Made by a program: the position numbers and the translations under genes. Shown here piece after piece: positions 37,422 through 50,088 of a DNA stretch of 64,000 bases. Every line of letters starts with the position of its first letter. Within the stretch, counting starts at the first letter, position 1. This stretch comes from Silene latifolia (Eukaryota; Streptophyta; Magnoliopsida; Caryophyllales; Caryophyllaceae), in contig NC_133526.1 of the NCBI RefSeq assembly GCF_048544455.1, forward strand, positions 62,001-126,000, given 5' to 3'. The notes beneath the pieces were generated by a model. The model saw only the letters and a program-made list of their open reading frames with translations, did no database searches and was not told where the DNA came from.

Positions 37422-38386
37422 TTAATGATTTTTAATCAATGGGTTAACTAGTTTAATTACCCGTGAAATTTATGCTGCGTGTTGGTGGTGTTATGTAAAC
37501 CCGGATTTGCGATCACAGTGGGCCTCAAGGAAAAAAAGGGTTCGTAAGTAAAAACAATTTTTTAATCAATACGTATACTGTCATAATATATCATCAAAGT
37601 ATATATATTTTTTGTTATATATATGAGCACAACTTACTAAACTAATGCCACGGTTTATTGGTATTTTGTCACGAATATTGCTACGTTTGTTAGTGTTTTG
37701 CAACGATTATTGTTATTATTATTTCATATTAGAATGATGTGATTTTTTTCGTTTATCTCTAACGATAAACGTAGAAATTTAAAATTTAGTATGTATCTTA
37801 ATTTTTGATTGTTGTTTAATTTATTTTAAAAGTAAATAGGTCAAAGTTTAATACATAGTATTTATTATGCTATTTATTTGTACTCAATGTTTACAAATTC
37901 ATTTTTCTTTTCATTTTTCTTTTTAAAATAAGAAATGGTGATGTGGTTTGATAAATTGCTCTTAAATAGTTGAATGGTAAAATATAATATTTTGGATTCT
38001 CTTTTTATTATATTTATTATATTTATAGATGGTGGAATTATCATGCATATTGAATGGTTACCAACGTAGTTGATTGATAAATGATGATTGATGAATGATG
38101 ATTGATAATAATATATGGGTTTTTACGTATTAATGACATAGTAACAAGTAACAACATTATTATTGTATGTTTATACAAATATATAGTGTTAAACCTATTT
38201 AGTTTTGTTAGTAATTAATTAATTAATGGGTTAATGGATTAATTGTATATATAGAATTTACCATCTAGATTAGTTACCCATATAATATAGTAGTTGTTGA
38301 TCGATAATGTTACACTATTTTGGTACAAGCTAAGTTTGCTACTGTAATAATTTGCTTTTTTCTTTTTCTTTTTTTCCCTATGTAGA
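37422..38386. other. AT-rich repeat-like spacer
   Basis: No gene. GGGTTAATG-type pieces of the neighbouring tandem repeat occur up to about 37450 and again near 38220. TGATTGATGAATGATGATTG simple repeats lie near 38070-38110. Confidence 0.45.
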
Positions 38387-38812
38387 ATTTCGGTTTTTGA
38401 GTCCTGAACATTTGCGCTAAGTCCGTGAAATCCGTGAAAGGAATAAACGTTTTGATGAAAAATGGCGCGAAAACCGTCAAAGGCTAGAACTTCTCGATAG
38501 TATTAAAGATGATCCAGGTAATAAATTCACAATTGATTGATTCTTCCTACTTATTGTATATTATGTGCTCCTTAGCATTAATTCTGATCTTTCTCTACGC
38601 TATATTTGCAGCTGATATGGATAAAACTCTCCCAAAACCTGACCGTATTATTCTAAACCGAACACTCGAAGTCTACAAAATGTCTTGGGGAAAGTCGCAG
38701 TTTGTCCGCGTAAAGCGCCTCTTGATCCGGACAGAGGCAGAGTCTTTCTACGAAGAGGAGCGATGTGTTTGTTGTAGATCGTGGGCATCGATCAAATATG
38801 AAATTGAGGAAT
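38387..38812 (+). pseudogene. Two-exon remnant of an unknown gene
   Basis: Exon-like stretch 1 (about 38387-38517) reads EFRFLSPEHLR, one stop, then VREIRERNKRFDEKWRENRQ and ends DSIKDDP before a GT. Exon-like stretch 2 starts after CAG at about 38610 and reads ADMDKTLPKPDRIILNRTLE, with a CVCCRSW motif and stop at 38812. After it, HYSFVNV and GEKVYQVV-like pieces continue in the same area to about 39015. I do not recognise the family. The charged first exon could form a helix. The stop in exon 1 suggests a pseudogene or captured gene piece. Confidence 0.4.
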
Positions 38813-39208
38813 AATACCCGCCAGCGAAGTACATCACTCATTATTCTTTTGTGAACGTAGTATGAGTTGTAGACGGAGAGAAAGTTTATCAAGTGGTTGG
38901 TGAGGAGGGGTGGTCTCAACTCGATTGTTATCTCCGTGCCAGGACAGTTCAGATATATGTTGATGAGAAGAAAGGGAGTCATATGACTCATATCCATTTT
39001 ATCCGTCATAGCTTTTGAGCTACACATTTTTTAAAGTTTTGATTTGCACATTTTTATGGGTCGGCTCAGTTCCAAAATCCGGGTTTGGTGCCTTTACCGG
39101 ATTTTAGGTTAGGTCGGCACAAAAAAAAAAGTAAAAAATCAGAAAAAAGAAAAAAAAATATAGACTATGTTTTTCCTTTATTATTTTGTTTTGTATTGAA
39201 CTATTTTT

Positions 39209-39324
39209 TTTTTTGATGACGAGGGGGTTGAGTCCCCCCCGGGCCCATGCATTCCCGCACCACCACATGGACCATGTAAGCCACCCCCTTCGGGGGCTGC
39301 AGTGGTCAAGTGATCATCGCCCCA
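39209..39324 (-). mobile_element. SINE-like insertion, 116 bp
   Basis: A 16-bp perfect direct repeat GTATTGAACTATTTTT (39193-39208 and 39325-39340) brackets the insert, whose minus-strand copy ends GTCATCAAAAAA. Long target duplication plus an A-tail means LINE-type retroposition. The body is GC-rich (CCCCCGAAGGGGG hairpin) in an AT-rich area and non-coding. GGGACTCAACCCC resembles a Pol III B box only loosely. Confidence 0.75.
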
Positions 39325-39340
39325 GTATTGAACTATTTTT

Positions 39341-41297
39341 ATTAATGTTGGATTTTCTCGTTTATTATTAGTTCATTAGTTTTCGTCTGCTCCGTTATAC
39401 TTCCTCCGTTTTATTGAATTGTGTACGTTTGCTTCGCTTTGCTTTTTGGCCACTTTTCACAACAACATAAAAGATAAAAGATAGTCATGTCTTGTTTAAA
39501 TTGTTTTACATAGTACATTATTATAAATATCAAATGTTTACCATCAATCAATCTTCTATTTATATTAATAAAGGAAGCTTTTTTCGAGCGATTACAGTGT
39601 CTCCAACATTGCCGAAATACCATAATTAATAAATAATGCTAAATAACATTAACTGAAATAAAAAAATTATTTCATACAAATACGACTAGAAGATAGAAGT
39701 TTCTTATAAAGGAGTCCTATTAGAGTCAAATATCCATCTTATAAACAATCTAATTTCACCTGCCAGCTTGAGTGATAACGGTTTGATAAATTCCAATAAA
39801 ATATTGTTTAAAGATAATAAAAAAAAGCTCATTTGATTAACTAAGGAGTTTGTGTTGGAATCAAACAAATTTTTTACGTGTATAAAAGGAAAAGAAATTA
39901 CGTGTTCTGTTTATATCCTTCCTTCTTTCTTTATAGTACTCCGTATGATTTATGATATTATGAGTATCTTTATACACCGTATGATATATGATAATGGTTT
40001 CTTAGTGTGATTTATGCATGCATGTTGATTTATTTTTAGCATCAAATTAATTACTCCTAATAACATCTACACTCTTTCACGTTGTATGTCTACCTACAAG
40101 TTTCGGGTTCATGCAATCAATTCCGTAACAATCTCGTGTTCTATGGTAAGTTATGGTCATTTATTTTGTAATTAGCTTGGTTCTTTGTTATTGGGTGTTT
40201 TGCAGGTTTTCTAATACTCCGTAGTTATATTGTGGTGATGATGAACAAGTAATATTAAACTACATATTGTGGACGGAATTTGGTGTATACGACCAAATTG
40301 CTAATTAAAGACATCTTTAAAATAGAAAGGTAAACAATTGAAGGATATTAAAAAAATCCAAATTTAACGGATCACTTCATTTTAGTTTGTTACCAATTGT
40401 TTATCTTTTTCGGAAAGAACTACGCCAACGGCCTATAGTTTTATTTGAGGTAGAATTTGTGTAGTAATAAGAATTAATGAGCTAATGAGGCAACACTATT
40501 TAAATCTTAGATTATATAGTATGAATTTAAAAGCGTGAAAAAACAAGATGCAGATACATATGCCGTTTATTTCTGTGCAAATCCTACTACATACTACAAC
40601 AAAATACTATATTGTATGTGTACCAGAAAAGTAATATATATTTCTACCAAAAAAAGCAATATATATTGTATGCAAATACTACTTATATAACAATACGTTA
40701 ACGATATAAGTATTTTAGCGGTGTTTCAAACAAGCCTTAAATTATGCACACAATACATATACTCAATGTCAACATAGGAGACTTACACCATCGTATATTC
40801 ATGTGTTTACACGCTTGCAACTTTCTTAGTGTCTTTGTTTTCCTCTTTCCAATTATCTATCACTTTAATATGATGTGAATTGGGTTTCTTAACTACTCTC
40901 GAGCACAACTAATTAATTCAGATAGTGTTCCTCTATAATGATGTGTTAAATCATTTCGATATGAAATCGAGTAAGAACGTACAATTACTCTCACGTACAC
41001 ATGTAATTACATTGAACAATTAAATTAAAAAAATCCTAATATCATCACAATTTTAGCTAAACACGGGTGGCAGAAATCAAAGAATGAGACAAATGTATTA
41101 AAGACAATAAAGCATAATATAATGTAAATCAATTTTGGTTGTTCTCAAAATGAGTTACCGTAGTTATTGGGTACGGCGGTTATATAGTGTTATAGATTGA
41201 TAATTTTAGATAAAAAGTGACCATTTTATGTTAAAAAAGTGAGAACTTCAAAAAAGTGTTCACTTTTAAACATTAACTGGTCATTTATTTTTAAGTA
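39341..41297. other. AT-rich spacer, one orphan Helitron-like 5' motif
   Basis: No gene. At about 39554-39595 TCTATTTATATTAATAAAGG followed by CTTTTTTCGAGCGATT resembles the 5' end of the Helitron at 41416-50269. No matching 3' end was found in this spacer. Confidence 0.4.
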
Positions 41298-41438
41298 GGG
41301 GTTTTCTAATGTGTGTCATAAGGGCACATGTTAATAACCCCTATATGGTAAGATTAACAATATATTCTTATTAAATATGGTAAAAATGAGAATATAATTG
41401 AGTATCTCATGTGAACTAGTTTGAATGCCCGTGCGTTG

Positions 41439-41916
41439 TGTGATGATCCGCACACTTGAACCCTTAGTTTTATTTATGCTTATGTAATTTTATTTCCCTT
41501 GTACTTTTTTAGTAAGTAAGTTCTTAGTTTAGCTTAGTTGTAGAATAGCTTTTATTTCCATAAATGGGTATATCGCTATTCTGAACTAAACTTGTAAAAT
41601 CAATGTTTCCTGCTATCAGGATGTAAATATCATATTTCCCTCTTTGGGGAGTACTAGTCAATCAAACATCTGCTTCCCACCAAGTTGCCTTCTTATTGCT
41701 TGTTGATGCTTTCTTGTGAACGACTCTTGCCTTCACCTTCTAACAAGCCCGTGTGTGTCGATCGAGACTAGGATTTCGACACCCACAACCCGAGACCGAT
41801 TACGAGTGCCTAGTGCTTGACAAACACTAGTGCCTAACGCTCTCGCTTTCATTCTTGTCAAAGCGTTTAGACAAAGGTGCGCGTCACGCCCCGACTCAAA
41901 GTTTCGGACCGTGACA
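41439..41916 (+). repeat. 5' LTR of the second Ty3/gypsy element
   Basis: 478 bp, paired with 46634-47111. Followed by the tRNA-Met primer site at about 41919. Confidence 0.95.
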
Positions 41917-41959
41917 TTTGGTATCAGAGCCCGGTCTTCTTGACGGGCTGCTGTATACG

Positions 41960-43200
41960 ATGGCAACAAAGGCGGTAGAACCGAGTGGGACTAAAAGTGA
42001 TATTAAGGCCAAACTGGCGGCTTTAGAGAAATTGATGGACGAGAAAATTCCATCCTTGGAGGCACTCATTGTGAGTTTGGGGAATACTCACCATGTAGTT
42101 GAGGAGACGGTAAAGGGGCATGCTGCCCGCTTCGAGACCGTAGACGAGTCCATAGAGGGGCATGAGAGTCGCCTTGTGGCCGTCGAAGAGGCGATTCCGA
42201 AAGAGTATAACTCGGATATGGGTTATCTCTATGATAAAGTCGAGCAACTCGAGAACATGTGCAATACCTTGATGAAAATGGCCGCGGACGGGAGTTTTGG
42301 TGGAACTCCTAAGGTGAAGCCGCCTACACCCCTCAAGTATAGTGGGGCGAGAGATTCGAAAGAAGTCGATAACTTCATCTTCGACATGGAACAATACTTC
42401 CGAGTGAGTGCGCTCGATGAAGGTCTAAAGGTCAGTACCGCGAGTATGTACCTAACGGACGACGCTAAACAATGGTGGCGCTCGAAGCATGCCGAGATCG
42501 AAGCAGGAAACATTGATTTTACAAGTTTAGTTCAGAATAGCGATATACCCATTTATGGAAATAAAAGCTATTCTACAACTAAGCTAAACTAAGAACTTAC
42601 TTACTAAAAAAGTACAAGGGAAATAAAATTACATAAGCATAAATAAAACTAAGGGTTCAAGTGTGCGGATCATCACACGACTCTTCAAGGAACAATTCTA
42701 CCCGGAGAACACCGATTTCCTAGCTCGAAGGAAATTAAAGAACTTGAAACATACAGGCTCGATTCGCGATTATGTGAAAGCATATTCGGCTTGTATGTTG
42801 GAGATAGCGGACATGACCGAGAAGGATCGGGTGTTTCAGTTTATTGATGGTTTGAAGGAGTGGGCTCAGCGAGAAATCATGCGACAACGACCTGAGTCCC
42901 TCGCAACTGCGATGACAGCTGCTGAAAGGCTAGTTGACTATTACACGGAGCGCGAAACCTCCCAGAAGAAGGGATTCGCTGCAACGGGCGGAAGCAACCA
43001 AAGGTTTGGAGGGACGACTTCACAAACAAGACCTCCCTTTACGGGTAATAGTCGATTTCGTCCCGGAGGTGATAATAGGAGATAGGGTCCGACGAATTCC
43101 ACTCCAACCTCTTCTAAGGGTAGTAATTCTGAAGCGTCGACTGCTAGAAAGCCGTTCGCGTGCTTCCTTTGTAGAGGACCGCACCGAATGTCCGAGTGCC
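41960..43200 (+). mobile_element. gag-like region of the second Ty3/gypsy element
   Basis: Gag N-terminal coiled-coil-rich part, a retrotransposon gag domain (YLTDDAKQWWRSKHAE, QFIDGLKEWAQREI) and a CCHC-like knuckle (CFLCRGPHRMSECP). Contains the inverted LTR piece 42516-42677. Fossil. Confidence 0.85.
42516..42677 (-). repeat. Inverted piece of the element's own LTR inside gag
   Basis: About 160 bp are the reverse complement of the first part of the LTR (41439-41600), including GTGCGGATCATCACA at the right edge, the LTR tip. It is an insertion of LTR sequence within the element. Confidence 0.9.
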
Positions 43201-43399
43201 CTCACCAAGGGGAGTTCAACACCTTTAAGAAGAATTTGTCCAAGATGTCGGTAGAACAGAATCCCGAGGGGATAGGCCCTGATGCAGAGGGGTGCGATGA
43301 TGATGAGGCTAGTGAGCAAGGAGAAATGGCTCGAATGGGAGCAGTCCACATGATGTGCTCAATGGACAAAGGCGCTGAGCGCTCCGAGACCAAGTCCAC

Positions 43400-46300
43400 T
43401 TTAATCGATGTACGTGGAGATAAACGTCAATGGGAAGGCCACTCGAGCAATGATAGATACGAGCCTCCCACAATTTCGTCACCCCGACGAAGCGAAGAGA
43501 CTCGGAATGAAGTTGAACCGCGAAGGAGGAAGCATGAAAGTCATCAACTTCAAAGCCTTGCCAATTCAGGGCGTGGCTAGAGAAGTGGTGATCAAGATGG
43601 GCGAGTGGACGGGGAAGCTCGACTTCACCAGCGTCCCGATGGATGACTTTAAGATCGTCCTCGGCATGGATTTTCTGAAGCGGACCTCAACCTTTCTGGC
43701 ACCCCACAATGGATCTTTAATAATGGTGGGATCAAAACCATGTCTTGTGAAAGCTGTTGAAACTGACCGAAAGCAAAAGGGGCCACTCCTCTCGCGATGC
43801 ATTGAAGAGGGGACTTCAAAAGGGAGAGCCTACATACTTGTGTACAGTGTCCATGAAAGAAGACACCTTTGCTGAATGTGTAGACCCACAAGTAGAGAAG
43901 GTGCTAGAAGAAAATAAGGACTTGATGCCCGATCAACTACCTATGAGTCTGCCACCCCGACGTTCGGTAGACCATCAAATTGAATTACTCCCGGGCACAA
44001 GACCTCCTGCTCGAGGGCCATATCGGATGGCGCCTCCCGAATTAGCGGAACTACGAAGACAACTAGACGATCTGATTCGCTCGGGGTCGATACGACCTTC
44101 CAAAGCTCCCTATGGAGCCCATGTGCTCTTCCAGAAAAAACAGGACGGTAGTCTGAGATTGTGTATCGACTACCGGCTCGAACAAGCCGACGTGAGGAAC
44201 CGCTACCCCATCCCATTGGTAGCGGATTTGTTCGATCAATTACAAGGCGCTGTATACTTCACCAAGCTCGACCTAAGATCTGGTTATCATCAAGTTCGAA
44301 TTGCCGAAGGAGATGAGCCGAAGACTGCTTGTGTGACGAGGTATGGGTCTTTTGAATGGTTGGTCATGCCCTTCGGCTTGACAAACGCCCCTGCAACGTT
44401 TTGTACGTTGATGAACCATGTTTTCCACGAGTACCTGGACAAATTCGTGGTGGTATATCTAGACGATATCGTTGTATATAGTCGCTCGTTGGCGGAACAC
44501 GTAAAACACTTGGAGTTGGTTTCGCGAAGCTCCGAGAGAACCACCTATTCGTGAAGAGAGAGAAATGTGAATTTGCCCAATCTGAAGTGAATTTCCTTGG
44601 TCACATAGTGGGCAAAGGCAAACTGAAGATGGACCCGAAGAAGATTGCCGCTATCAAGGACTGGGAACCCTGTGGAATGTGTCCGAGCTCCGCTCTTTCT
44701 TGGGGCTCGCAAACTATTATCGAAGATTCATACGAGCGTATTCGAAAATTGCTTCCCCGCTCACCGACTTGTTGAAGAAAGATACTAAGTGGGAGTGGTC
44801 TATCGACAAGAAGAGGCCATTTGAGAAGCTCAAGGAAGCGGTGGTACAGGAACCGGTCTTGGCGTTGCCGGATATCACGAAGCCTTTTGAAGTTGAGACG
44901 GATGCATCTTATTACGCCCTCGGGGGGGTGCTACTCCAGGAGGGTCACCCTGTGGCTTTCGAGAGCAGAAAGTTTAATGGAGCCGAGACTCGTTATGCGG
45001 TACAAGAGAAAGAACTCCTAGCTATTGTTCATTGCTTGCGGGGATGGAGGCATTATCTCTTGGGATCAAAGTTCGTTGTCAAGACTGATAATACCGCTGC
45101 GTCTCACTTCCTGACTCAGCCCAAGCTGACAAGCCGACAAGCTAGATGGCAAGAGTTGTTGGCGAGTTCGATGTGGAATTTGCTTACGCACTCAGAGCCG
45201 CAAACAGAGTCGCTGATGCCCTAAGCCGAAGATGTGATTTGGCTACATTACACACGATTGCTCATTTGTCCACCACCACCGTGGTCACAGATATTCGAGC
45301 TAAGGCAAAGGAACACCTCGACCAAGACCCAATGGCGAGGACTCAAAACAGTTGGCCTTAGAAGGAAAGACTCGCAAGTTTTGGGTGGAAGATGGGCTTT
45401 TATTCACGAAAGGACATCGCATCTTTGTTCCAAAGGCGGCCGGGTTGAGGAAGATGCTTCTACAGGAGTGTCATGATACCTTGTGGGCGGGTCATCCGGG
45501 ATGGCAGAGAACCTTATGCCTATTGAAGAGAAGTTACTACTGGCCCCAGATGAAGGATGATGTGATGGAGTACACGAAGACATGCCTCATTTGCCAGCAA
45601 GATAAGGGAGAGAAACAGGCGGGGTCATTAAATCCGTTGCCCGTACCTACACGACCATGGGAGAGTATCTCTATGGACTTTATCTCCGGGTTGCCGAAGG
45701 TAGGGCGTTAAGTGTGATCCTTGTCATTGTGGATCGATTCTCAAAATACGCGACTTTCATTCCTCTTCCTAAGGCGTGTAGCGCTGAAGAAACTGCCACC
45801 ATGTTCTTCAGACATGTTGTGAAATATTGGGGATTGCCTCAAAGTATAGTCAGTGATCGCGATTCTCGCTTCACGGGACTATTTTGGGGAGAATTGTTCA
45901 ATCTCCTGGGTTCGAAGCTGCGGATGTCCTCAAGTTACCATCCTCAAACGGATGGCCAGACTGAACGATTCAATAGCATCTTTGGAAGAGTATTTGAGAC
46001 ACTTTGTTGGGGCAACTCAAATGGAGTGGGTAAGACTCCTTGATGTTGCCCGCTTACTTTTTAATGTGCGACGAGCTCTTCATCCAACAAGAGCCCGTTT
46101 GAGCTTGTTACAGGTCAACAACCGCTATTGCCTCCCACAGTTGCAGATACATATGGAGTCCGGACAAAGAAAGCCCACGAATATGTGAAAGAATGGAACG
46201 TGAATGCCGAAATTGCTCGAGCTTACTTGGAGAAAGCGTCTCGCCGCATGAAGAAGTGGGCGAATCAGAATCGGAGACCAAGGGAGTTTAAAGTAGGCGA

Positions 46301-46574
46301 CGTGGTCATGGTGAAGCTGAACAAAGAGCAGATGAGATTCCTCCGAGGACGAGACAAGCGTCTAGTGCGGAAGTACGAAGGCCCGATCCAAGTGATCAAA
46401 CGGATTGGGGAAGTAGCATACAAGCTGGACCGCCCTGTCTGGATGAAGTGTCACCATGTCTTTCATGTGAGCTGTCTAAAACCTTACCATCCAGATCCTG
46501 AAGATCCCACCCGCAACAAGAGCAAGTGCGCCAACATCCGCTCCAATCAACTCCCAGCGACATCAGCCGACTGA
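43400..46574 (+). mobile_element. pol-like region of the second Ty3/gypsy element
   Basis: Protease-like, then RT ([11 protein letters not shown]), RNase H ([16 protein letters not shown]), zinc-binding integrase head and integrase core (SDRDSRFTGLFW, YHPQTDGQTERFNS), ending in a GPI/Y-type module. Fossil, broken in several places. Confidence 0.9.
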
Positions 46575-46633
46575 ACCAGCCATGAAGATTTTGAAGCGTT
46601 GCCGAGGACGGCAACAGATTAGGTGGGGGAGAG

Positions 46634-47111
46634 TGTGATGATCCGCACACTTGAACCCTTAGTTTTATTTATGCTTATGTAATTTTATTTCCCTTGTACT
46701 TTTTTAGTAAGTAAGTTCTTAGTTTAGCTTAGTTGTAGAATAACTTTTATTTCCATAAATGGGTATATCGCTATTCTGAACTAAACTTGTAAAATCAATG
46801 TTTCCTGCTACCAGGATGTAAATATCATATTTCCCTCTTTGGGGAGTACTAGTCAATCAAACATCTGCTTCCCACCAAGTTGCCTTCTTATTGCTTGTTG
46901 ATGCTTTCTTGTGAACGACTCTTGCCTTCACCTTCTAACAAGCCCGTGTGTGTCGATCGAGACTAGAATTTCGACACCCACAACCCGAGACCGATTACGA
47001 GTGCCTAGTGCTTGACAAACACTAGTGCCTAACGCTCTCGCTTTCATTCTTGTCAAAGCGTTTAGACAAAGGTGCGCGTCACGCCCCGACTCAAAGTTTC
47101 GGACCGTGACA
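46634..47111 (+). repeat. 3' LTR of the second Ty3/gypsy element
   Basis: Near-identical direct repeat of 41439-41916, preceded by a polypurine tract and followed by CGTTG. Confidence 0.95.
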
Positions 47112-49180
47112 CGTTGCAACGGGGTAATTAACTTATTTATAATGCAAAAAAAAAAAACTTTATAAGGGTTTAATATTTACATTCCATGTCTTATGACTTG
47201 TTTACATATTATTAAAATATCTCTTTCAAAGAAAATAAAAGATTAATATATACGTGGGTTAACTCTTATTTATAATCATATAATCACCCCACCTTATACT
47301 AATCTTTCGATGTGGGACAATTCTGCTATTTATAAGTAATATATTCACAAAACTTGGATTTTTTTCTGATGTGGGACAATTCTACTATTTATACGTAATA
47401 TATATTTTCATCAAACCTGCATTGTTTTTCAATGTGGGACAAATAACATATTCAGAATTACACCATATTTTTTGCACTTAGTTCGACATCCAACCAAATC
47501 TCGAATACCGAATACAGACAATTGCTACTCATTATATCTAATAGTTCTATTTAAATTTAATAACGTGATCAAGTACTCTCCATTAATATTTGTACGTTGT
47601 TTTTCTTCAAAAAAAAATTTAACATAATTGAGATATGGAAATTTCCCGTGGTACCCCTTAATTTTGTCAGATTTTCCATGTTACCCCTACTTTTAAGAAT
47701 CTGCCTATGGTACCCTTGAGGTTCCATTTTTTTGCCCATGGTACCCCTAATGTAAAGGTCATAAATGGACGTTATGTTTGATGTCGTGGCAATAAAATAA
47801 CAATTAAAAAATAATACCCCATTTATTATTTTATTGGTACGGATATCTCTCTCTTTTAAATGAAAATTTAATTACCTATATCATTATAATATTAAAAATT
47901 TCTCATGGTAATCTTGAACTTTGATAGATTACACATGCTACCATGGACGTTTTTTTTTTTTATCATAATTAAAATATGTGCAAATGATAAGAACCTATAC
48001 TCTAATGATAGAATTTTTTTTAACACAATTCTAATTATATTATTTAAAAATAGTTTATTTACCACACCTACATTATTTTTCAATATGGGACATATAAAAT
48101 CTATAGGTAGAAAATATAATGATATAATCTTTTAAGAGCTCTCTAAGACAATACTTAAGAGACTCAAAAGATTTTGGATTGATGCCTAAGTTCCAAGGAT
48201 GCCTACTATTTATAATCATAGAATCACCCACCTTATGCTATATTTCGATGTGAAAAAATTTTATTTTTCATATGCAGTATATTTATCACACCTATATTAT
48301 TTTTCAATGTGAGACATATAACATACTATGAAATACACCATCTTTAATATGTGCAAATTATATGAAATCTATATATACTCTAATGATAGCATTTCTTACC
48401 ATGAATCTAATAATATTATTTTCATAATTTTTTTACCGACATTATTTTGCCAAATGAAATGTAAAAGTTTTTATATAAAAATTAGAAACATCACTTGAAT
48501 ATAAAATAAGAAATACAGAGTATATATTATAATAACTAAAAGATTTTCCAAAGATTAACTTAGGTTAGAAATCATTATTGTAGAGACAGTAATACAAACT
48601 CTTTTAAGAGCTCTCTCTGACAATACTTAAGAGAATCAAAAGATTTTAGGTTATGACTTCTATTTATAATCATAAGATCACCCTGCCTTATGGTAATCTT
48701 CCGATGTGGGTCAATTCTAATACTTATACATAGTATATTCACCACACTTACATTACTTTTCAATGTAAGACAAATAACATACTAAGTACACCATTTTTTA
48801 TGCACCTACTTTGACATCAACCCGATTTAATAATGAGAAAATACAATACAATACAATACAATCTACACTCTAATGATAACATTTTTTTGTCACAATCTAA
48901 TTATATAATTTTCACCAATTACACAACTTCTACATATTTAACTAACTCGTGGTTTCGTGGACGGGTTATCTAGCTCACTTCTACACAACTTCTACATATT
49001 GTATTACTCGTAATATTTTGTAATAGTTTAATGATGAACAATTGTATGTGTAATTCTAAATAATTAGTATTGCTCCTTATTGTTATAGTGTAATGAGACG
49101 ATGATTGAATGAAATGTTCTTCTATTTTACCTTAAAATTTTGGGTTAATACTTAAGTTTCAAGGATGCCTCCTATTTATA

Positions 49181-50088
49181 TTTATAGAATCACCTTACCG
49201 TATGCTATTATTTCAATGTGAGATACATAATTTAATTATTTAGACGTATTATGTTCATCAGGCCTACATTATTTTTCAATGTGAAAGATATAACATACCA
49301 AGAAATACATGTCTCTTCTTAAAAAAAATCACTATTGTATACATATTATTTTTCTTTGAAGGTAAAACCACTTAATCTCGATAATTAGATAGAAATCTCT
49401 ACATCGTACATATATAACGACTCATTAACGCTCTATTACTCATTAACGCTCTATTACTGCATTCAGAAGACAACCATTAGTAAAATTTTTAGTTTTATTT
49501 TTTATATCATATCGTAGATAATGATAGAAAATCTTAAGAGCTCTTTAAAACAATATTTATGAGACTCAAAAAATTTTGGGTGGATACATAAGTTCCAAAT
49601 ATGCCTCCTATTTATAATCATAGGATCACATCAACTTATACTATTTATAGAATCACCTTACCGTATGCTATTATTTCAATGTGAGATACATAATTTAATT
49701 ATTTAGACGTATTATGTTCATCAGGCCTACATTATTTTTCAATGTGAAAGATATAACATACCAAGAAATACATGTCTCTTCTTAAAAAAAATCACTATTG
49801 TATACATATTATTTTTCTTTGAAGGTAAAACCACTTAATCTCGATAATTAGATAGAAATCTCTACATCGTACATATATAACGACTCATTAACGCTCTATT
49901 ACTGCATTCAGAAGACAACCATTAGTAAAATTTTTATTTTTATTTTTTATATCATATCGTAGATAATGATAGAAAATCTTAAGAGCTCTTTAAAACAATA
50001 TTTATGAGACTCAAAAAATTTTGGGTGGATACATAAGTTCCAAATATGCCTCCTATTTATAATCATAGGATCACATCAACTTATACTA
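49181..50088. repeat. Recent tandem duplication inside the Helitron
   Basis: Unit 1 (49181-49643) and unit 2 (49644-50088) are almost identical. The 18-bp length difference comes from a doubled TCATTAACGCTCTATTAC in unit 1. Such near identity means the duplication is much younger than the surrounding decayed modules. Confidence 0.9.

Larger units (their letters stand above)
41439..47111 (+). mobile_element. Ty3/gypsy LTR retrotransposon, very young LTRs, broken
   Basis: The 478-bp LTRs (41439-41916, 46634-47111; TGTGATGATCC...GACCGTGACA) differ at about three positions. A 5-bp target duplication CGTTG lies at 41434-41438 and 47112-47116. The primer site TGGTATCAGAGC starts three bases after the left LTR; a GGTGGGGGAGAG polypurine tract precedes the right LTR. 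Order gag, protease, RT, RNase H, integrase is Ty3/gypsy, and the HVFHVSCLKPYHPDPEDP end is like that of chromoviruses, though no chromodomain was recognised. Broken, with roughly eight to ten interruptions. An inverted piece of its own LTR sits inside gag. LTR identity implies insertion within a few hundred thousand years at usual rates. Confidence 0.95.

Noticed and set aside
42023-42394. 123-aa minus-strand frame in the second Ty3/gypsy element
   Set aside because: Antisense shadow of the gag region; no domain of its own.
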